Shown here one piece after another: positions 9,938-21,686 of a stretch of 64,000 nt of DNA. Source of the stretch: Parafenestella ontariensis (Eukaryota; Ascomycota; Dothideomycetes; Pleosporales; Cucurbitariaceae); assembly GCA_021596325.1 (NCBI GenBank), contig JAKGDA010000023.1:434001-498000 (forward strand), given 5' to 3'. The notes below the pieces were generated by a model, which saw only the letters and a program-made list of their open reading frames with translations, was not told where the DNA came from and searched no databases. The number at the start of each line of letters is the position of its first letter. Positions within the stretch are counted from its first letter, which is position 1. The position numbers were made by a program, and so were the translations under genes.

Positions 9938-12094
9938 TCACGCGAGTCGTATTGTACGCTTCTCACAGACTAAATCAATTGACGTGTCTTCCTGTGTCAA
10001 GCGCATGCGAGCCGTCTTGTCGTCCAACCTGGTCATCTCACGGGGAGTCAAAGCCAGTACACCTACTTTCATGTATGAACCATCATCGTTTGACTTGAGG
10101 ATGAATCCGACGAGTGTCTTAGAGCTGGCCTCGTTATAGTGCTGAAGCCCACCTTCAAAGAATATGAAACACAGCCAAGGTCCTGTCATATAGGGAGCTA
10201 TGTTTTTGTAACAGTTGTAGGTGACGAAGGTTCTGATGAATGTTGAATGCATCTCGATGCAATCCTTGCCCTCAGACTCTTTGGATGCCGACAGGAATGT
10301 ATTCCATGTCATTCTGCCTAGGTAGTACCCCTTCATATCGATGTTGGCCCGAAAATAAGCCACGGCCGTCCATCCGGTAAGATAAATGCAGGGCCGAAAC
10401 TGATACAGATCCCACGTCGAATTCATTTGTTGGACATATGTTTCAACGTCCAGTCGTCTGCCAGATATATCCTCGATAGCCACAGACACATCAAAGGATC
10501 TGACTATCCCGGGTGTAATCCAATCAAATTTATGTTCCATACCGGTAACTCCTTTCCAACCTGCCCAACTCCACGAGGGAAAGCTGGCCTTCCTAATAAG
10601 GTTTGGGGAGTTGGGTTCATCCACAGGCATCGATAGCAAAGAAACTAGGAAGTCATATGCCGGTGTTCCAAATTCATCAGTGCGCGAACAAAACGGCATT
10701 CCCCAGAAGTGATAGATTGGACTCTCCAGGAACCAGAAATGGCGTAAAACCCCCATAAATGCATTCAATGAATCAGAGTGGAATGATAGTGTCCTACCAA
10801 GGTATTCGGTGAGTCGTGCTTGAAACACTCGAAGTATGGTTGCTGGTGCTTGTTTCCCAGAATGCACCGGACGAGGGAGAGACTGCATTGCCGTATCGAG
10901 GTTGTCTCCAGAACGAGTGCTCCGCGTCTTGAAGGTGGCCAAAAGGCTCTCGCAGCAGTGCATATTGAGACATTGAAAGTAGACCTGTGATTTGGTGAAA
11001 ATCAGGCGTCGATTGGATAAGAAACTTTCTTGATAGGTCCAGCCCCGACCTGCCCACTTGCTGCTTGCAATGTCTGCTGCCACGGGAGGAACCATGGTTA
11101 ACCGCCTTCCACTTATGGACACAGACTCTTGAGGTCGTCTATGTGCTTGAGAAACTCCAGGTAAGCCTGAATCTGAGTTTTCCCCTGTCGCGTTGATAAT
11201 CGTCACAGCTGCACTCCCATATATCTTGTCCATATTCTGAATCTGGTGCATCTTCGTTTGCGAAGCTGCTTGGTCGATACAATAGCGGTCAACCCAAAGG
11301 TACCGAAGGCCCAGGGCCTGAGTGCATGTTATTGCGTCCTCGATAACCAACGGGGCTAGAGATGGTAGAGTCCATTGGAACGGAGGAGAAGCATCACGCG
11401 ACGATCCCCAGACATAGCTCAATGCAGAATATTTGCATGGCATTGGGGCGTGAACAATCTTCCTGGTGTTGCAATCGATCAACAAGAATTCAGACAACCG
11501 GATCGCAGTCGGTTCGCAACGAAGTATATCCCCGTGTCCGAGGTGATTTGTCTCGCAGTGTTGCATCCATGATTTTACAGCTGTCCAGTCAACCTGATTC
11601 GCCGCAATTTTGCGCGTGTATAAGCCAGTTGGTACTGGTCCCGGAGCGTCTCCATTGGGGTTTTCGAAGCTAAGCCATCCCGCAACTGAGGGCGTTTGCT
11701 CACTGGTAAGTTGCAATAAGACGCCTACACGGCGTGCCTCGTCGATTGAGGATTCCTTCTCTGAGAGTATCAAGTGCTGGTCGCTGAGTCCGTATGCTGC
11801 GGTTCTAGAGACGGTTTAGATCAGTGATAACAACGAAGTGAGAAAATTCTAGGAACTAGCCTTCAGCCTTACTTACGTCTTGCGAAGCAAGGAGCAAAGC
11901 TTACATCCTTCCAGAAACGTGTTGTCTATGTCACTAATACGTCGTTCAGGTCCTCTTGCAGCGACAGCCTCGAGCGTCACGAGATTAAAGGGAATGCTTG
12001 TGCATCGCGCGCACAAGCCTGCGCTAGGATTTGGTGCGTTCGATATGCTCTCAGCGCGCTTTGAACGACCTTTTCGGAACCGATGAAGGAACAT
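9938..12094 (-). CDS. HET-domain protein (heterokaryon incompatibility type)
   Basis: Two exons (12094-11877, 11804-9938; 72-bp intron) encode about 694 aa. HET domains are fungal death-inducing modules related to TIR folds and act in allorecognition. The HET core starts at about residue 198 with YSALSYVWG. It continues with VIEDAITCTQALGLRYLWVD, then RYCIDQ and an IQNMDKIYGSAAVTIINATG block near 275-300. Upstream, LCARC and GCKLCSLL are the Cys-containing elements often found at the N-terminus of large HET proteins. The C-terminal half has no domain I recognise: no NACHT, WD40 or ankyrin repeats, so it is a stand-alone HET rather than an NLR. The splice join gives RKT-TAAYGL with intact phase. 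The neighbouring spacer holds the eEF3 fragment. Non-self recognition is a family expectation, not shown here. Confidence 0.9.
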
Positions 12095-12457
12095 AACGAC
12101 GAGCGGACAATAAGTGTCGAAGAATGAAGGTCACACAAGCCGAGGAAGGTGGCCGAGACTGATTTACATCCACCCAATCAAATCCATCTGCGCTTGAAGG
12201 CAGCCGCGAAGCAGTCAGCACAGGTTCAACCTACCCTGTTATAAGGTGCTTTTAGCTAAGACGAACCTTGCTCTTTGAAGAAAGGGACACATCTCGAGGA
12301 ACGCTCTCTGAACTTAAAAAACGCGAAACAAAAGGTCCGTAATTACAACTAGATGCAATACTGGCTTGAGACCAACGCGGCATTACAGCACAAGGTATTG
12401 GAACTCACCTCACTTAGAGTGTATCTAGCCCTCCATACTACTTCTTGTTCCTATCCT
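12095..12457. other. Spacer between COG3 and HET gene
   Basis: These 363 bp contain the upstream region of the HET gene and the downstream region of COG3, both on the minus strand. No independent gene or clear regulatory site was recognised. Confidence 0.4.
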
Positions 12458-14550
12458 CTACTTGTCAAAAGCAGCCCTCAGCGTCTCGAAGTGTTCTCTC
12501 ATCTCCTCGCCGAGCTTGCCTTCCACATCCGCCAATATTGTACATATCAGGCTATAATTGTTACAAAGAAACCGCTCCCTTTTCCGTGTATCGCTGATGC
12601 CCTTGCTCAATTTTGTGAGATAGGCTTCATATTCACTCCTCAGTCGACCGACCGACACACTCACTGGTTCATCGTCTCCAGCCTCCGACGATAGCGCGAG
12701 GATGCCTTGAAGCAAATTGGCGAATTTCTGTGTAAGCGGTGTCGGCGCAGTTGAATTCGCGTTCTGAGAGCCTGAAGAAAGCAGGGCTGCGCCGGTTGAC
12801 GGTCGGTTCGGAAGGGATGAGGTGAGCTTCTGAAGGGATGTGCAGTGCATGTCGAGCACTTGTTGGAAGCGTGGCCAGAGCAGCATGTTTGTGGCATTAA
12901 TGTAGCTTTCGACGGTCGGAACCTTCCTCCGTTGTAGCTCGAATGCAAAATGCTGGTTGAGGCGCACACAAAGAAGTATACCGAGTGTATCTGTCGTCGT
13001 CTCCACAAGAGACTTGGTCACCGCTTGACCAACTGCTAAGGTCGGTTCGAAGACCGATGCAAATGTCCGAGATATGGCGTGGTAGTTCTGTGAGGGGGCG
13101 AAGTAGGTAGAGAGGAACGTGTATTCAAAACATGCGTTGTCGATGAGAGCGAGGTTAAAGTTTCGGAAGGGTACCTCGAGGTAGTGGGCAGACTTCTCCT
13201 CTTCGGCAACGTGGGCTGTCAAAGCGTTGACCGTGGAGCTCTTCAAGGCATCTCGCCGTCGGCCAAGCGAGAAAGCATCATAGGAAACTGGCGCGTTGCG
13301 TGACTGACCCAGTATGTTTCCACTTCTTCTGGCGCTGACGTCCTCGCCTAGGACATCATACTTGTCCATTGGGTGAACTTTGATCTTTTCTAGCGCCGTT
13401 CGATACCGGGTGAAGTGGTTCAAGTAATACCAGCGCATAGTGTAGACATAAGCCTGACCAATTTGCTGCGCAAGTTCGGGCTGGTGTTTCGCGAGGAACG
13501 CATACAGATCCTTATATTTAAGAAAGGCTTGTTGTTGAATAATCTGTGCATTAATTGAGGGTGAGCGGATGGCCTTGATTTGAGCTACTATGTAGTCTCG
13601 TATCCGTTCCACGGCTCGATGTGTGAGGTTTTCCAGGAGAGGTTGGGCGTCTTTTATAGCCTTCAGATCGGGATGTTCTTTAGCTTTGGCGTTGATGGTC
13701 TTTGAGCGTCTCTCGACTTCTGCCAGGGCGCCTACAAACCCGTCATCCACCGGGCCTTCTGCGACCTTGCGTACGACGGCTGGTGATATGCTGATATCTT
13801 CCACCGCCGGCCCTAATAGCTTCTCGACTACTTTGCGATTCTCGAGTTTCGTATTCAGTGTCACGGAGCGGTTTTGGAGGGACTCAATTTCTGCCGAGAC
13901 TGCCCCGAGATCTGCTTGGAAGTTTGTGAGGTACGTTTCAACCGACTTCAACACCTCGTCGCATGCTAATATCGACTTATGCAGGTCCTCAAACTTGTCT
14001 TTCTCTTTGTCATCTGCAAATACAATGAGCAAATAGCATGAAGAAAATGTATAAATGACGTACATTCTTCAACTGACTGCGCGCTATATGTATGTACAGA
14101 TGTGTGTTGCCGTGGCTCCGGTGCTTCTTCGTCTACGAAGTCGTCCAAGCTAAGCCCCCCAAAATCGATTTCCGCAACCACTACCTCTGGCTTCTGTTGT
14201 ATGTCACCACGCGCGCCCCCATGTGTATTGGTAGGTGTCCGGGGAGGTCCTCCCAATATGGACTCCAGGACCTGTACGGGATCGGGGCCATTATAGTAAG
14301 CTCCTCCAGTCGGCCGTCTACGTGGTGCGCCATTGGGAGGTCGAGCAGCATTGGGCAAGCTTGTGCTCGAGGAGCCAGGCGATACAAGCGACAACGAAGA
14401 TGACCGCGGGTTCAGTCCAGGTCTGGGAGGTAGAGCGCCTGGTCCTGCAGGCGGATAGCCCCTGCGCGGAGCAGGTGAGTACGAGTCGCGTCGCGGCGGC
14501 GGCGTTCCCGAGGGCGTCGAGTAAGCGGAAAGTCTGTCTAGCCCCCACAT
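12458..14550 (-). CDS. COG3: Conserved oligomeric Golgi complex subunit 3 (Sec34)
   Basis: Two exons (14550-14064, 14013-12458; 50-bp intron) encode about 680 aa. COG3 is a lobe A subunit of the COG tether, which captures retrograde vesicles at the Golgi. Residues 1-150 are low-complexity, rich in Pro, Ser, Arg and Gly. The Sec34-like domain begins at the splice join, SVEEY-DKEKDKFEDLHKSI (about 158-176), and continues through a coiled-coil stretch and the conserved AYVYTMRWYYLNHFTRYRTAL region. The join restores the conserved EEYD motif, which supports the intron. The protein is shorter than yeast or human COG3 (about 800-830 aa), with the difference at the C-terminus. The gene is divergent from eIF5A across a 307-bp spacer. 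Confidence 0.9.
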
Positions 14551-14857
14551 GCTTTCTATTGGGGTCGCAGTCAGTTCAAGGGCACATTTTGAAGATCAAA
14601 CATAAGGGTGCGTTTCGAGGACACACGTCGACGACAATGCACCCTCCACAAGGCAGGCTCGGCGTTTGTTTTCTCCGGCGCTAGGCAGGGGCGCCTTAGC
14701 GCGGCTTTGCCCCTCGCGCCTGCCCAAAATCAAAATCCAGACACGCAGACTTCTCCCTCCACTCCATTAAGGACCGTCTCCCACGCCACCGCTCCCTGAT
14801 CAACGCCCCGACCACAGCCTCTTCCTCAACCGTCGCATCCTACTCTCATTCACCACC
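14551..14857. promoter_or_regulatory. Divergent COG3/eIF5A promoter region
   Basis: The 307 bp between the two start codons must carry both promoters. The centre (about 14680-14740) is GC-rich, with GGCAGGGGCGCC and a partly complementary CGCGCCTGCCC. The eIF5A-proximal part is a pyrimidine-rich leader typical of translation-factor genes. The arrangement is seen; promoter function is inferred. Confidence 0.5.
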
Positions 14858-15578
14858 ATGGCGGACGACGCGCAGGTACGTTTCTCGCGAGTTAGCCCCG
14901 CATGTGCTCTCCTACCCCACCTTGGCGATTTCCGTTGCCATTTGCGCCTAGGCATAAAGTCTACACTTGCGCCTCTCCGACACGCAATGTACTGACCAGG
15001 CCCCCTACAGCATGAGCACACCTTCGAGAGCGCCGATGCCGGTGCCTCTACCACGTACCCCATGCAGTGCTCTGCTCTGAGGAAGAACGGCTTCGTCGTC
15101 ATCAAGAACCGCCCTTGCAAGATCGTCGAGATGACCACCTCGAAGACCGGCAAGCACGGCCACGCCAAGGTCCATTTGGTTGCCATCGACATCTTCACCT
15201 CCAAGAAGTTGGAAGAGCTCTGCCCCTCCACCCACAACATGAACGTCCCCAACGTCCGCCGCCAGGAGTACCAGCTCGTAAGTGCACGCCGTTCCTGTGT
15301 AGTTAGCCACTACTAACAGCGCGGACAGCTCGACGTCACCGACGATGGTTTCCTCTCCCTCATGTCCGATGATGGTACCACCAAGGACGATGTCAAGGTC
15401 CCCGATGGTGAAGTTGGCGACAAGATCAACAAGCTCTTCACCGAGGACGGCAAGGACACTAGTCAGTCATACTTATGGAGCTCTCTGTAACATTGCTAAC
15501 ATTCAATTAGACGTCATCGTCCTCACTGCCATGGGTGAGGAGTCCGCTATCGATGCTAAGGAGGCTCCCAAGGCCTAG
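14858..15578 (+). CDS. eIF5A: Translation initiation factor eIF5A (hypusine-containing)
   Basis: Four exons (14858-14875, 15011-15277, 15329-15461, 15511-15578) encode about 161 aa, the normal size. eIF5A promotes peptide-bond formation at stalling motifs and assists termination. The hypusine loop is intact: TSKTGKHGHAKVH places the modified lysine at about residue 54, so deoxyhypusine synthase can act. The N-terminal SH3-like domain (ALRKNGFVVIKNRPCKIVEM) and the OB-fold C-terminal domain from LDVTDDGFLSLM are both complete. The first exon has only 18 coding bases (MADDAQ), followed by a 135-bp intron. All joins preserve frame and match the family. It is divergent from COG3, and a polyadenylation-type hexamer lies at 15849. 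Confidence 0.97.
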
Positions 15579-15848
15579 ATTTGTTCCGTTGGATACGTAG
15601 GCTGTCAGCAAGAGGCAGGGCGCGGACTGCTGATGGGCTACGAGAAAAGCTGTGACACTCTTTGCATACTCTTCTATGCGAAGTTGCAGCTTTGGCGACA
15701 AGGTTCAGCATTCTCCAGCGTGGTTCCACCTGCGCTACTGGCGACCAATGCTTAAGGTTCTTCGGACGGATTTTGGGTTCTTTGCATTGCCATCTGTGGA
15801 AACGTATCACGAACTCGTTTCCCTTTAGATATATCCCTAACGGCAATG

Positions 15849-15854
15849 AATAAA
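15849..15854 (+). terminator. Possible polyadenylation signal for eIF5A
   Basis: AATAAA occurs about 270 bp downstream of the eIF5A stop codon on the coding strand. Fungal signals are degenerate, so this is only suggestive. Confidence 0.35.
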
Positions 15855-16171
15855 GGTGATGATGTTATGGCATATATCGAGTTTCTCATTAGTGAAAATG
15901 ACAGTGAATGTGGGATTTTCCGTTTTCGCGCTAGTGGATGGCGAACTTCATTTTGTGCAACTTCGATCGTGATGTTTTTCACCAGAACCTAAGACCACCC
16001 AATCGTCCAATGCGACAAATACCCACCCAACCTTTTCTGATTCATCTCCCCGAATGTCCGAAAACGCCTTCAATCATCCAATCTGGGTGAACAGTATCCT
16101 CGGACGTTAAGCACAACCGCGGCTGAACATGGATCCATACCAAGTGCAGACGTGAACAGCAACCACCAAGT
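15855..16171. other. Spacer upstream of RRN7
   Basis: These bases hold the presumed RRN7 promoter. No coding frame or distinct motif was recognised. Confidence 0.4.
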
Positions 16172-17952
16172 ATGGAGAAACGCCTGGCCAAGGGCCCCAT
16201 TTGTGGCGTGGAAAACTGTCGATCGCGACGCTATGAGGAGGGCGAAGATGGATTTCTGTACTGCCAGAATGGACATCGACAGCACGTAAGGTTGAAGGAG
16301 ATCCAGTTAAAGACTAGTCACTGACAAGAGTAGGGATTGGTGCGCGGAGAAGACGACGAGGACAATTTCATGAACGCTTCTAGATCGATTACGCGCAAGA
16401 AGAAAGATATCGATGAAATCGAGAAGCGGGCTGCTAGACGTACGTCATTTTGGTTTTATTATCTTCCGCGAGAGTTGTTGCCGCATTACTACAACACCTA
16501 ATCCTGCTGTACTCGAAGCTGACCTAAAGGCCAGATTTCAGCGGCCGGCGAGCCTTCGATCTGTATCTGAAGTGTCTCCAGCTCATCCTGCGACATCAGA
16601 TCTGGTTCTTAATTCAAGAGAAGGGTCTTCCCGCTGAGCTTGAGATAGTCGTCTTCGACCTTTGGGCTTTGCGTATTGCACAATTTGGCGACAAGATCGC
16701 CAGCAGCAACCAAGAATCTGACTCGCAGTCGCAGTCACAAGTCTTCAATACCCTAGAAAGCGAAGAGAGTGAGACAACGGACAATGAACGCGGATTACTT
16801 AAGAGGCCACAAGGACGAGACAGGAAGCTTGCCAGTGCACCGAACCTCCAAGACTGCCTGGCGCTATGTTATTTGGGTATACTGACGCTGCGACTCCCAA
16901 TTACGCCCGGTGACATCCATGCATGGGTTACCGATGGCAAGATGACTTATAGGAGGGCGATAAAACGTCTTCCGCTTAGTATGAGAGACCGACTACCACC
17001 AGCTTATCACGCTGTGCTGGACCCGAATACGTCACTCAAATACAAGCGCTTTTATACTACCGTTACGGATCTGCAGATTAGCTTTGAGAGAGACCATGGG
17101 ATTCTATGGCCAGCGCTCAACGTCCCAGTACTTCTCTTCCGGTACCTCAAGGAGCTCGCTTTACCTCTGGAACTGTATGATGCAACAATACGACTAGGCG
17201 ATCTACTAGGTCACGATTTCGCGTTACATCAAAACGGCAACAAGAGACTCGGGATTCGACACTTACCTGAGGCACAGCTGATGGGATGTCTCATTACGTG
17301 CGTCAAGCTACTATATCCTTTTGACAGGGAAGACCGCTATCCCAAATCATCTTCGGAGCCTACAGCGACCGCATTGAACTGGAAGGAGTGGAGCAAACAG
17401 ATGGAGATTGCGAGGAAAAAGCAACGAGGGGATATCGAGCGCTTCACAATTGAAGACTTAACGAAGCTCCAGGAACAGGATGTTATCTCTATGCTGTCCG
17501 ATCAGCTCGACCAATACCTCGATTTTTATGCGGACACGTTTCTCGACGATGCAGAGATTCAGCGAACAAAGGATGCTGACGATTTCCGGAGTGCGCTGTA
17601 CGACATGTTCCCGATTGACGGAAAAGGAGAGGCTTCATCGGATCCGTTCTCTGAGGGTCTGTTGCTTCAAGACAGATTAAACGCAGTCAAGGAGGTGCAT
17701 AGCAAGATCGAGCCAGTAGCTACGTTGGGTGCCGAAGCGACCGAGCTGACAGTCTCGAGACCGGGACAAATATATCGATCGTGGAAGAAAGAGCAATATT
17801 TGCCTGAGCAGGCAAAGACTTTTTTCGAGGAGGCTGCGAGGTTGGTAGGGCTGTCGATGAACATGCTCGTCATGGCGGTCTTTTTCACCGAGGCGCGGAT
17901 AGAGCAATGGCGTAGGAAGCAGACACGGCAGCAAAAGACCCGCGATGTCTAG
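16172..17952 (+). CDS. RRN7: RNA polymerase I core-factor subunit Rrn7 (TFIIB-like)
   Basis: Three exons (16172-16285, 16334-16439, 16535-17952) encode about 545 aa. Rrn7 (TAF1B in animals) is the TFIIB-related subunit of the Pol I core factor that recruits the polymerase to the rDNA promoter. The first exon encodes the Rrn7-type zinc ribbon: Cys at about 11, 16 and 31 and His at about 35, in the pattern CxxxxC...YCxxGH. The third exon starts with the conserved HFSGGRAFDLYLKCLQLILR stretch, followed by cyclin-like folds such as IWFLIQEKGLPAELE. A downstream block reads GILWPALNVPVLLFRYLKEL. Both introns (48 and 95 bp) restore phase exactly. An acidic, Ser/Gln-rich stretch near 150-180 is probably a disordered linker. 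Confidence 0.9.
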
Positions 17953-18035
17953 GGAGATAGCTGAGGCCGTGTAGACGGTCACTAACATAATTTCACCCCA
18001 CCCTTAAAACTTTTTGGACTGATGCTATTGTTTTC

Positions 18036-18096
18036 CACGTGCGTCCGAACTAGCGCCGAGGATTGCAGGGGTAGAAAGTGAAGTTCGCCGCACGTG
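18036..18096. promoter_or_regulatory. Two CACGTG E-boxes upstream of ubiquitin-L40
   Basis: Palindromic CACGTG hexamers occur at 18036-18041 and 18091-18096, about 169 and 114 bp before the ubiquitin-L40 start. Such E-boxes bind Cbf1-type bHLH factors, which serve ribosomal-protein genes in several ascomycetes. The sites are seen; the regulator is inferred. Confidence 0.4.
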
Positions 18097-18204
18097 AGGG
18101 GCAGCGCACAGACCGCCTCGCTAAGCGGCAATCCACACGGTCAATTCTACCTCGCTGAAACCCATCGACGAACTTCGACACAAGATCCAGCAACACCCGC
18201 AAGC

Positions 18205-18849
18205 ATGCAGATCTTCGTGAAGACCCGTACGTCGCCTCACATCGCTATAATCTCGCCGAGATGATACTGACTGGTTTTCGCAGTGACGGGCAAGACTATC
18301 ACCCTCGAGGTGGAGTCCTCTGACACCATCGGTACGCAAACGCCTTAGACACTCGCCACGGCATTCATACGCTGCGCAATGCCCTCGGCCACGGCAGTAG
18401 AAGGATTTAGAAGCGGAGGCTGACTTTCCCGACCAGACAACGTTAAGTCCAAGATCCAGGACAAGGAGGGCATTCCCCCGGACCAGCAGCGCCTGATCTT
18501 CGCCGGCAAGCAGCTCGAGGATGGCCGCACCCTCTCCGACTACAACATCCAGAAGGAGTCGACGCTTCACTTGGTCCTCCGTCTCCGTGGTGGTATCATC
18601 GAGCCGTCGCTCAAGGCCCTCGCCTCAAAGTACAACTGCGATAAGATGATCTGCCGCAAGTGCTACGCGCGCCTGCCACCGAGGGCTGTCAACTGCGTAC
18701 GTCCCCCGTATCCCCTGTGGGCATGATGACGGTCTGCCTTTTGAATGGAATAGGAGTGGGAGTGGGATAAGAACACGGCTAACAATGCACAGCGCAAGAA
18801 GAAGTGCGGTCACACCAACCAGCTCCGCCCCAAGAAGAAGCTCAAGTAA
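18205..18849 (+). CDS. Ubiquitin-60S ribosomal protein eL40 fusion
   Basis: Four exons (18205-18226, 18284-18331, 18437-18696, 18793-18849) encode 128 aa, exactly the usual length. Residues 1-76 are ubiquitin ending LRLRGG. The remaining 52 residues are eL40, with four cysteines of a zinc-binding site (CRKCYARLPPRAVNC, then CGHTNQ) and a lysine-rich end. The precursor is cut after Gly76, giving free ubiquitin and a 60S protein. The first exon has just 22 coding bases. The last acceptor (18790-18792) is chosen because it joins AVNC directly to RKKKCGHTN; an earlier AG near 18754 would add residues foreign to the family. Two E-boxes lie upstream. Confidence 0.97.
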
Positions 18850-20045
18850 ACGGATCGCTCATACTGGCGTCTGGCGAGTCGGGGTCGGTGCAACGAATGC
18901 GACGAATGCATGCAATGGATATGAGGGCAAGGCCAACTTCAAAGGCATATGGCATCTTTCCACGGTTGGCGTGCTTATCACTCGGGTTCGGCATTTTATG
19001 AAAGGAACGGACATGTAGAGTGAATCGATTCAAATTCAAACACCACCAGCTTCGTGCTTGTTGTCGTCGAAAGTCCCCGGGATGATATGTGCTTTTTCAG
19101 CCAGAAAGTGCTGGTCACGTGAGAGCGTGCGATAATCGCATTTGCATTACGTCATCAGTCACGTCTCCCCAACTCGAACAAACGAGCACCATTTTCCATA
19201 TTCGTATTTTCCGAGATGACTTCATACTGTAAGGTTTACTGTCTCGCCCCATCCGATGTAGTCAATGATTTCAGTCAATGTCGAATCAAAGATGGCGGAT
19301 CTCGAAGGCGTACAACGACCTCGATGCAACCTCGATACGTTCAGCTGATTGAAGGGGTTCGCAGCACCGAAGCAAAAGCACGCAGTTTACTGTAACGAGG
19401 ACATTTGCATTGGCTACTACATAACCATCAATGTGCTCTAACACATACACCATGTCTGACTTCGTAGCCCAAGAGCAAGTACGCGTACATGACCAAAATA
19501 ACTTTTCCACCAGGTATTGCCCTCACCCCACTGCTTATCCAATGCGTGTCGAACAGAGCGTCTCGGCGACGAAGGGGCGGTAGCGATGCATCGAAGTGAT
19601 CTTAACCCGGTCAGTACAACACGCTCAGAAGCAATCCGGACGGGTGTAACTTACCAACATCGCCCACAAAGGGTATAGCTATGACGAGCTCGATTGATCA
19701 GATGCGCAATCTTGATCGAATATAAAAAAGGAAAATGCACTGTCATCCTGCCCAGCCATGCAACTAGAGTATGATGATGGTACATATATTCAACGAAGAA
19801 GAAATATTCGAGACTCCGGAATACGAATAGAAACTGGTGAAATGGTATCGTAACGCCTCGCTATGCAATGCAGGAACACTGGGAAAGGTTGAAATGGGAC
19901 TATCGTGTCGTCTTCGACGCCGGTTGCGGTGATGGAGTACAACTTGGTTGTGTAGCGAGGAGCCTTTCAGGCACCTATGCGGCGGCGGCAATGGAAAGGT
20001 GGGAGAGGGGTGTGTAGGAAGTCAAGAGTGGGCTGAAGAGCCTAC
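18850..20045. other. Convergent spacer, no gene recognised
   Basis: Nearly 1.2 kb separates the ubiquitin-L40 and FHA genes, whose 3' ends face each other. Short frames exist (for example from 19202 and 19453), but they are under 45 codons and have no recognisable motif. A CACGTG lies at 19116-19121. No RNA gene was recognised. Confidence 0.4.
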
Positions 20046-21686
20046 TCAGACGCGGGGCTTCTTCCAGTAATATTGCTGTGCTTCATTAGTACTGAACGTA
20101 AAGGAGAGTAGTTGTAAGGAGTCACGGCATACCTTGTGCGTCTTCCTGACAGACCGCAGACCAGTGCTACGCGTGCCGGCAGTGATGGTCTCTCGCCTCA
20201 TCTGATTCGAGTCCATCTCCGGGACATAGTAGAACTCGTTCTCAAGCGGCTGGCCAGCAGCGTCCTTGCCAGCGCGAGGGATCTCGCCAACACATGGAGT
20301 TTCATCCAAGATCTTCTTGAGGTCCGCTCTCGAGAGCTGAGGGACTGGTGTCGAGTCACCGTCGTCCGAGTTCTTGCCTTCGGTGCTCTTGGCAGCACAT
20401 GCCTTGAGCTCGGCTGGGAGGTTGCTGTGAATGACGGACAGAGGCTGGGAGTGAATACGAGAAAAGGCTAGCTGGTTGATGACGTGGTTCTTGATCGGCG
20501 ACTCTTTGAAGCGGACTGACTCGGTAGAAGGTCCGGTAGAAGGTCGTTTTGGCGAAGGTGATAACAGGGGTGCGCGGAGACGTGGAGTATTGGACTGGGT
20601 TGGCGTAGCCGTATTGAACGAAGCAAGACCGCTAAGAAGATTCTGGCCGAAGGGTCCGAAAGAGTGTACAATAGGGTCGTTCTCTTCGTCATTGTCTGAG
20701 AAGTCGTCGGCAGCAAATGATGACAAGACGCTGGCTTTGGTGTCGAGAACGTTCACCTCCTGACTTGATCTGGAGCTTGGGAGGGAGGGACGGATGAAAG
20801 TCTTGTCAGCAGAGTCCGGACTGTCGACACTGGCGCTCTCCTGGCTCGCATCGGCATCTTCGAAGACTTGAACAGGTCCAGACTGGGCGGCAGGACCAAG
20901 GCCGGTAAAGACGGGAGGGCGGATGGGGCTCTGCGACACTGGTGAACGCGGAACGACGGGAGGGCTTGAGTCAAAGTTGTCCAGGACTCGTCGACGAGTG
21001 GGGGTAGGCATGCCCTCTTCCTCCGAATCCCACGAGAGCTTCCGCGCGGAGATGTCTGGCCAAGCGATCATGACGCGGGTATCCTGAACATCCAACATAA
21101 TCTCCGTCTCTGGATTCTCCGACATGTACGTGTCGCCCTTGCTCAGCTCGAAGATGCGTCCTCTGCAGTGAATCTTCGCTCCATTCCATCCTAGACATTC
21201 GACCTCAATGTACCCGTGGGGATATGACGCGCTTGGCGCGTGATACGCGGCTTGGACGTGGACGCGTGAAATGAGGCGATTGGTAGAGAGCTGGTAGTCT
21301 GCAGAGTTGGAGGAACGTCCCATACGACATATTGTGCCGTCTGCTGGGAGGTCCACAGTCGGCACAGCCCCGAGTGGGGTCCGCTCTGAGAGGGCAGACA
21401 CGGTGCGTTCGACGCCTGGCCGATTATGGCGAGGCGACGACGAGGGCAGTAGGGTGGAGGATGTAGGGACTGGGGTGGGATAGTAGTACTTGAGCTCCTG
21501 CTTGGGGAAGGTGGGCGAGTCCTCTTCGAATTTGCGCTTCGAGGACCGCGGGCGCGGGAATGGTGACGAGGAAAATGCACCATCGTCGAAGGCGGGGAGC
21601 AGAGTTGGCTTCCGAGGCTGCTCCGGCTGCGACTCTGTTGACTCTACCAGCGACTGCTGCAGCATCTTGCTCGGACTGAAGTCCAT
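20046..21686 (-). CDS. FHA-domain protein of Tos4/Plm2 type
   Basis: Two exons (21686-20133, 20075-20046; 57-bp intron) encode about 527 aa. The forkhead-associated domain (about 105-200) contains MGRSS (about 122-126), the phosphothreonine-binding SRVHV (about 140-144) and a GWNGAK segment. Tos4 and Plm2 are chromatin-associated, G1/S-regulated FHA proteins linked to the DNA-replication stress response. The C-terminal block FYYVPEMDSNQMRRETI, then RSVRKTHK joined across the intron to QYYWKKPRV, is a conserved ending in filamentous fungal relatives. The intron is a stop-free multiple of three, so it could be mistaken for coding sequence. The long Ser/Pro-rich middle with many SP/TP sites suggests CDK phosphorylation (inference). 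Confidence 0.82.
   Translation of the reverse strand: MDFSPSKMLQQSLVESTESQPEQPRKPTLLPAFDDGAFSSSPFPRPRSSKRKFEEDSPTFPKQELKYYYPTPVPTSSTLLPSSSPRHNRPGVERTVSALSERTPLGAVPTVDLPADGTICRMGRSSNSADYQLSTNRLISRVHVQAAYHAPSASYPHGYIEVECLGWNGAKIHCRGRIFELSKGDTYMSENPETEIMLDVQDTRVMIAWPDISARKLSWDSEEEGMPTPTRRRVLDNFDSSPPVVPRSPVSQSPIRPPVFTGLGPAAQSGPVQVFEDADASQESASVDSPDSADKTFIRPSLPSSRSSQEVNVLDTKASVLSSFAADDFSDNDEENDPIVHSFGPFGQNLLSGLASFNTATPTQSNTPRLRAPLLSPSPKRPSTGPSTESVRFKESPIKNHVINQLAFSRIHSQPLSVIHSNLPAELKACAAKSTEGKNSDDGDSTPVPQLSRADLKKILDETPCVGEIPRAGKDAAGQPLENEFYYVPEMDSNQMRRETITAGTRSTGLRSVRKTHKVCRDSLQLLSFTFSTNEAQQYYWKKPRV

Noticed and set aside
19202..19602. Tiny genes starting at 19202 or 19453
   Set aside because: Even with plausible splice sites the products are under 45 residues with no recognisable features.
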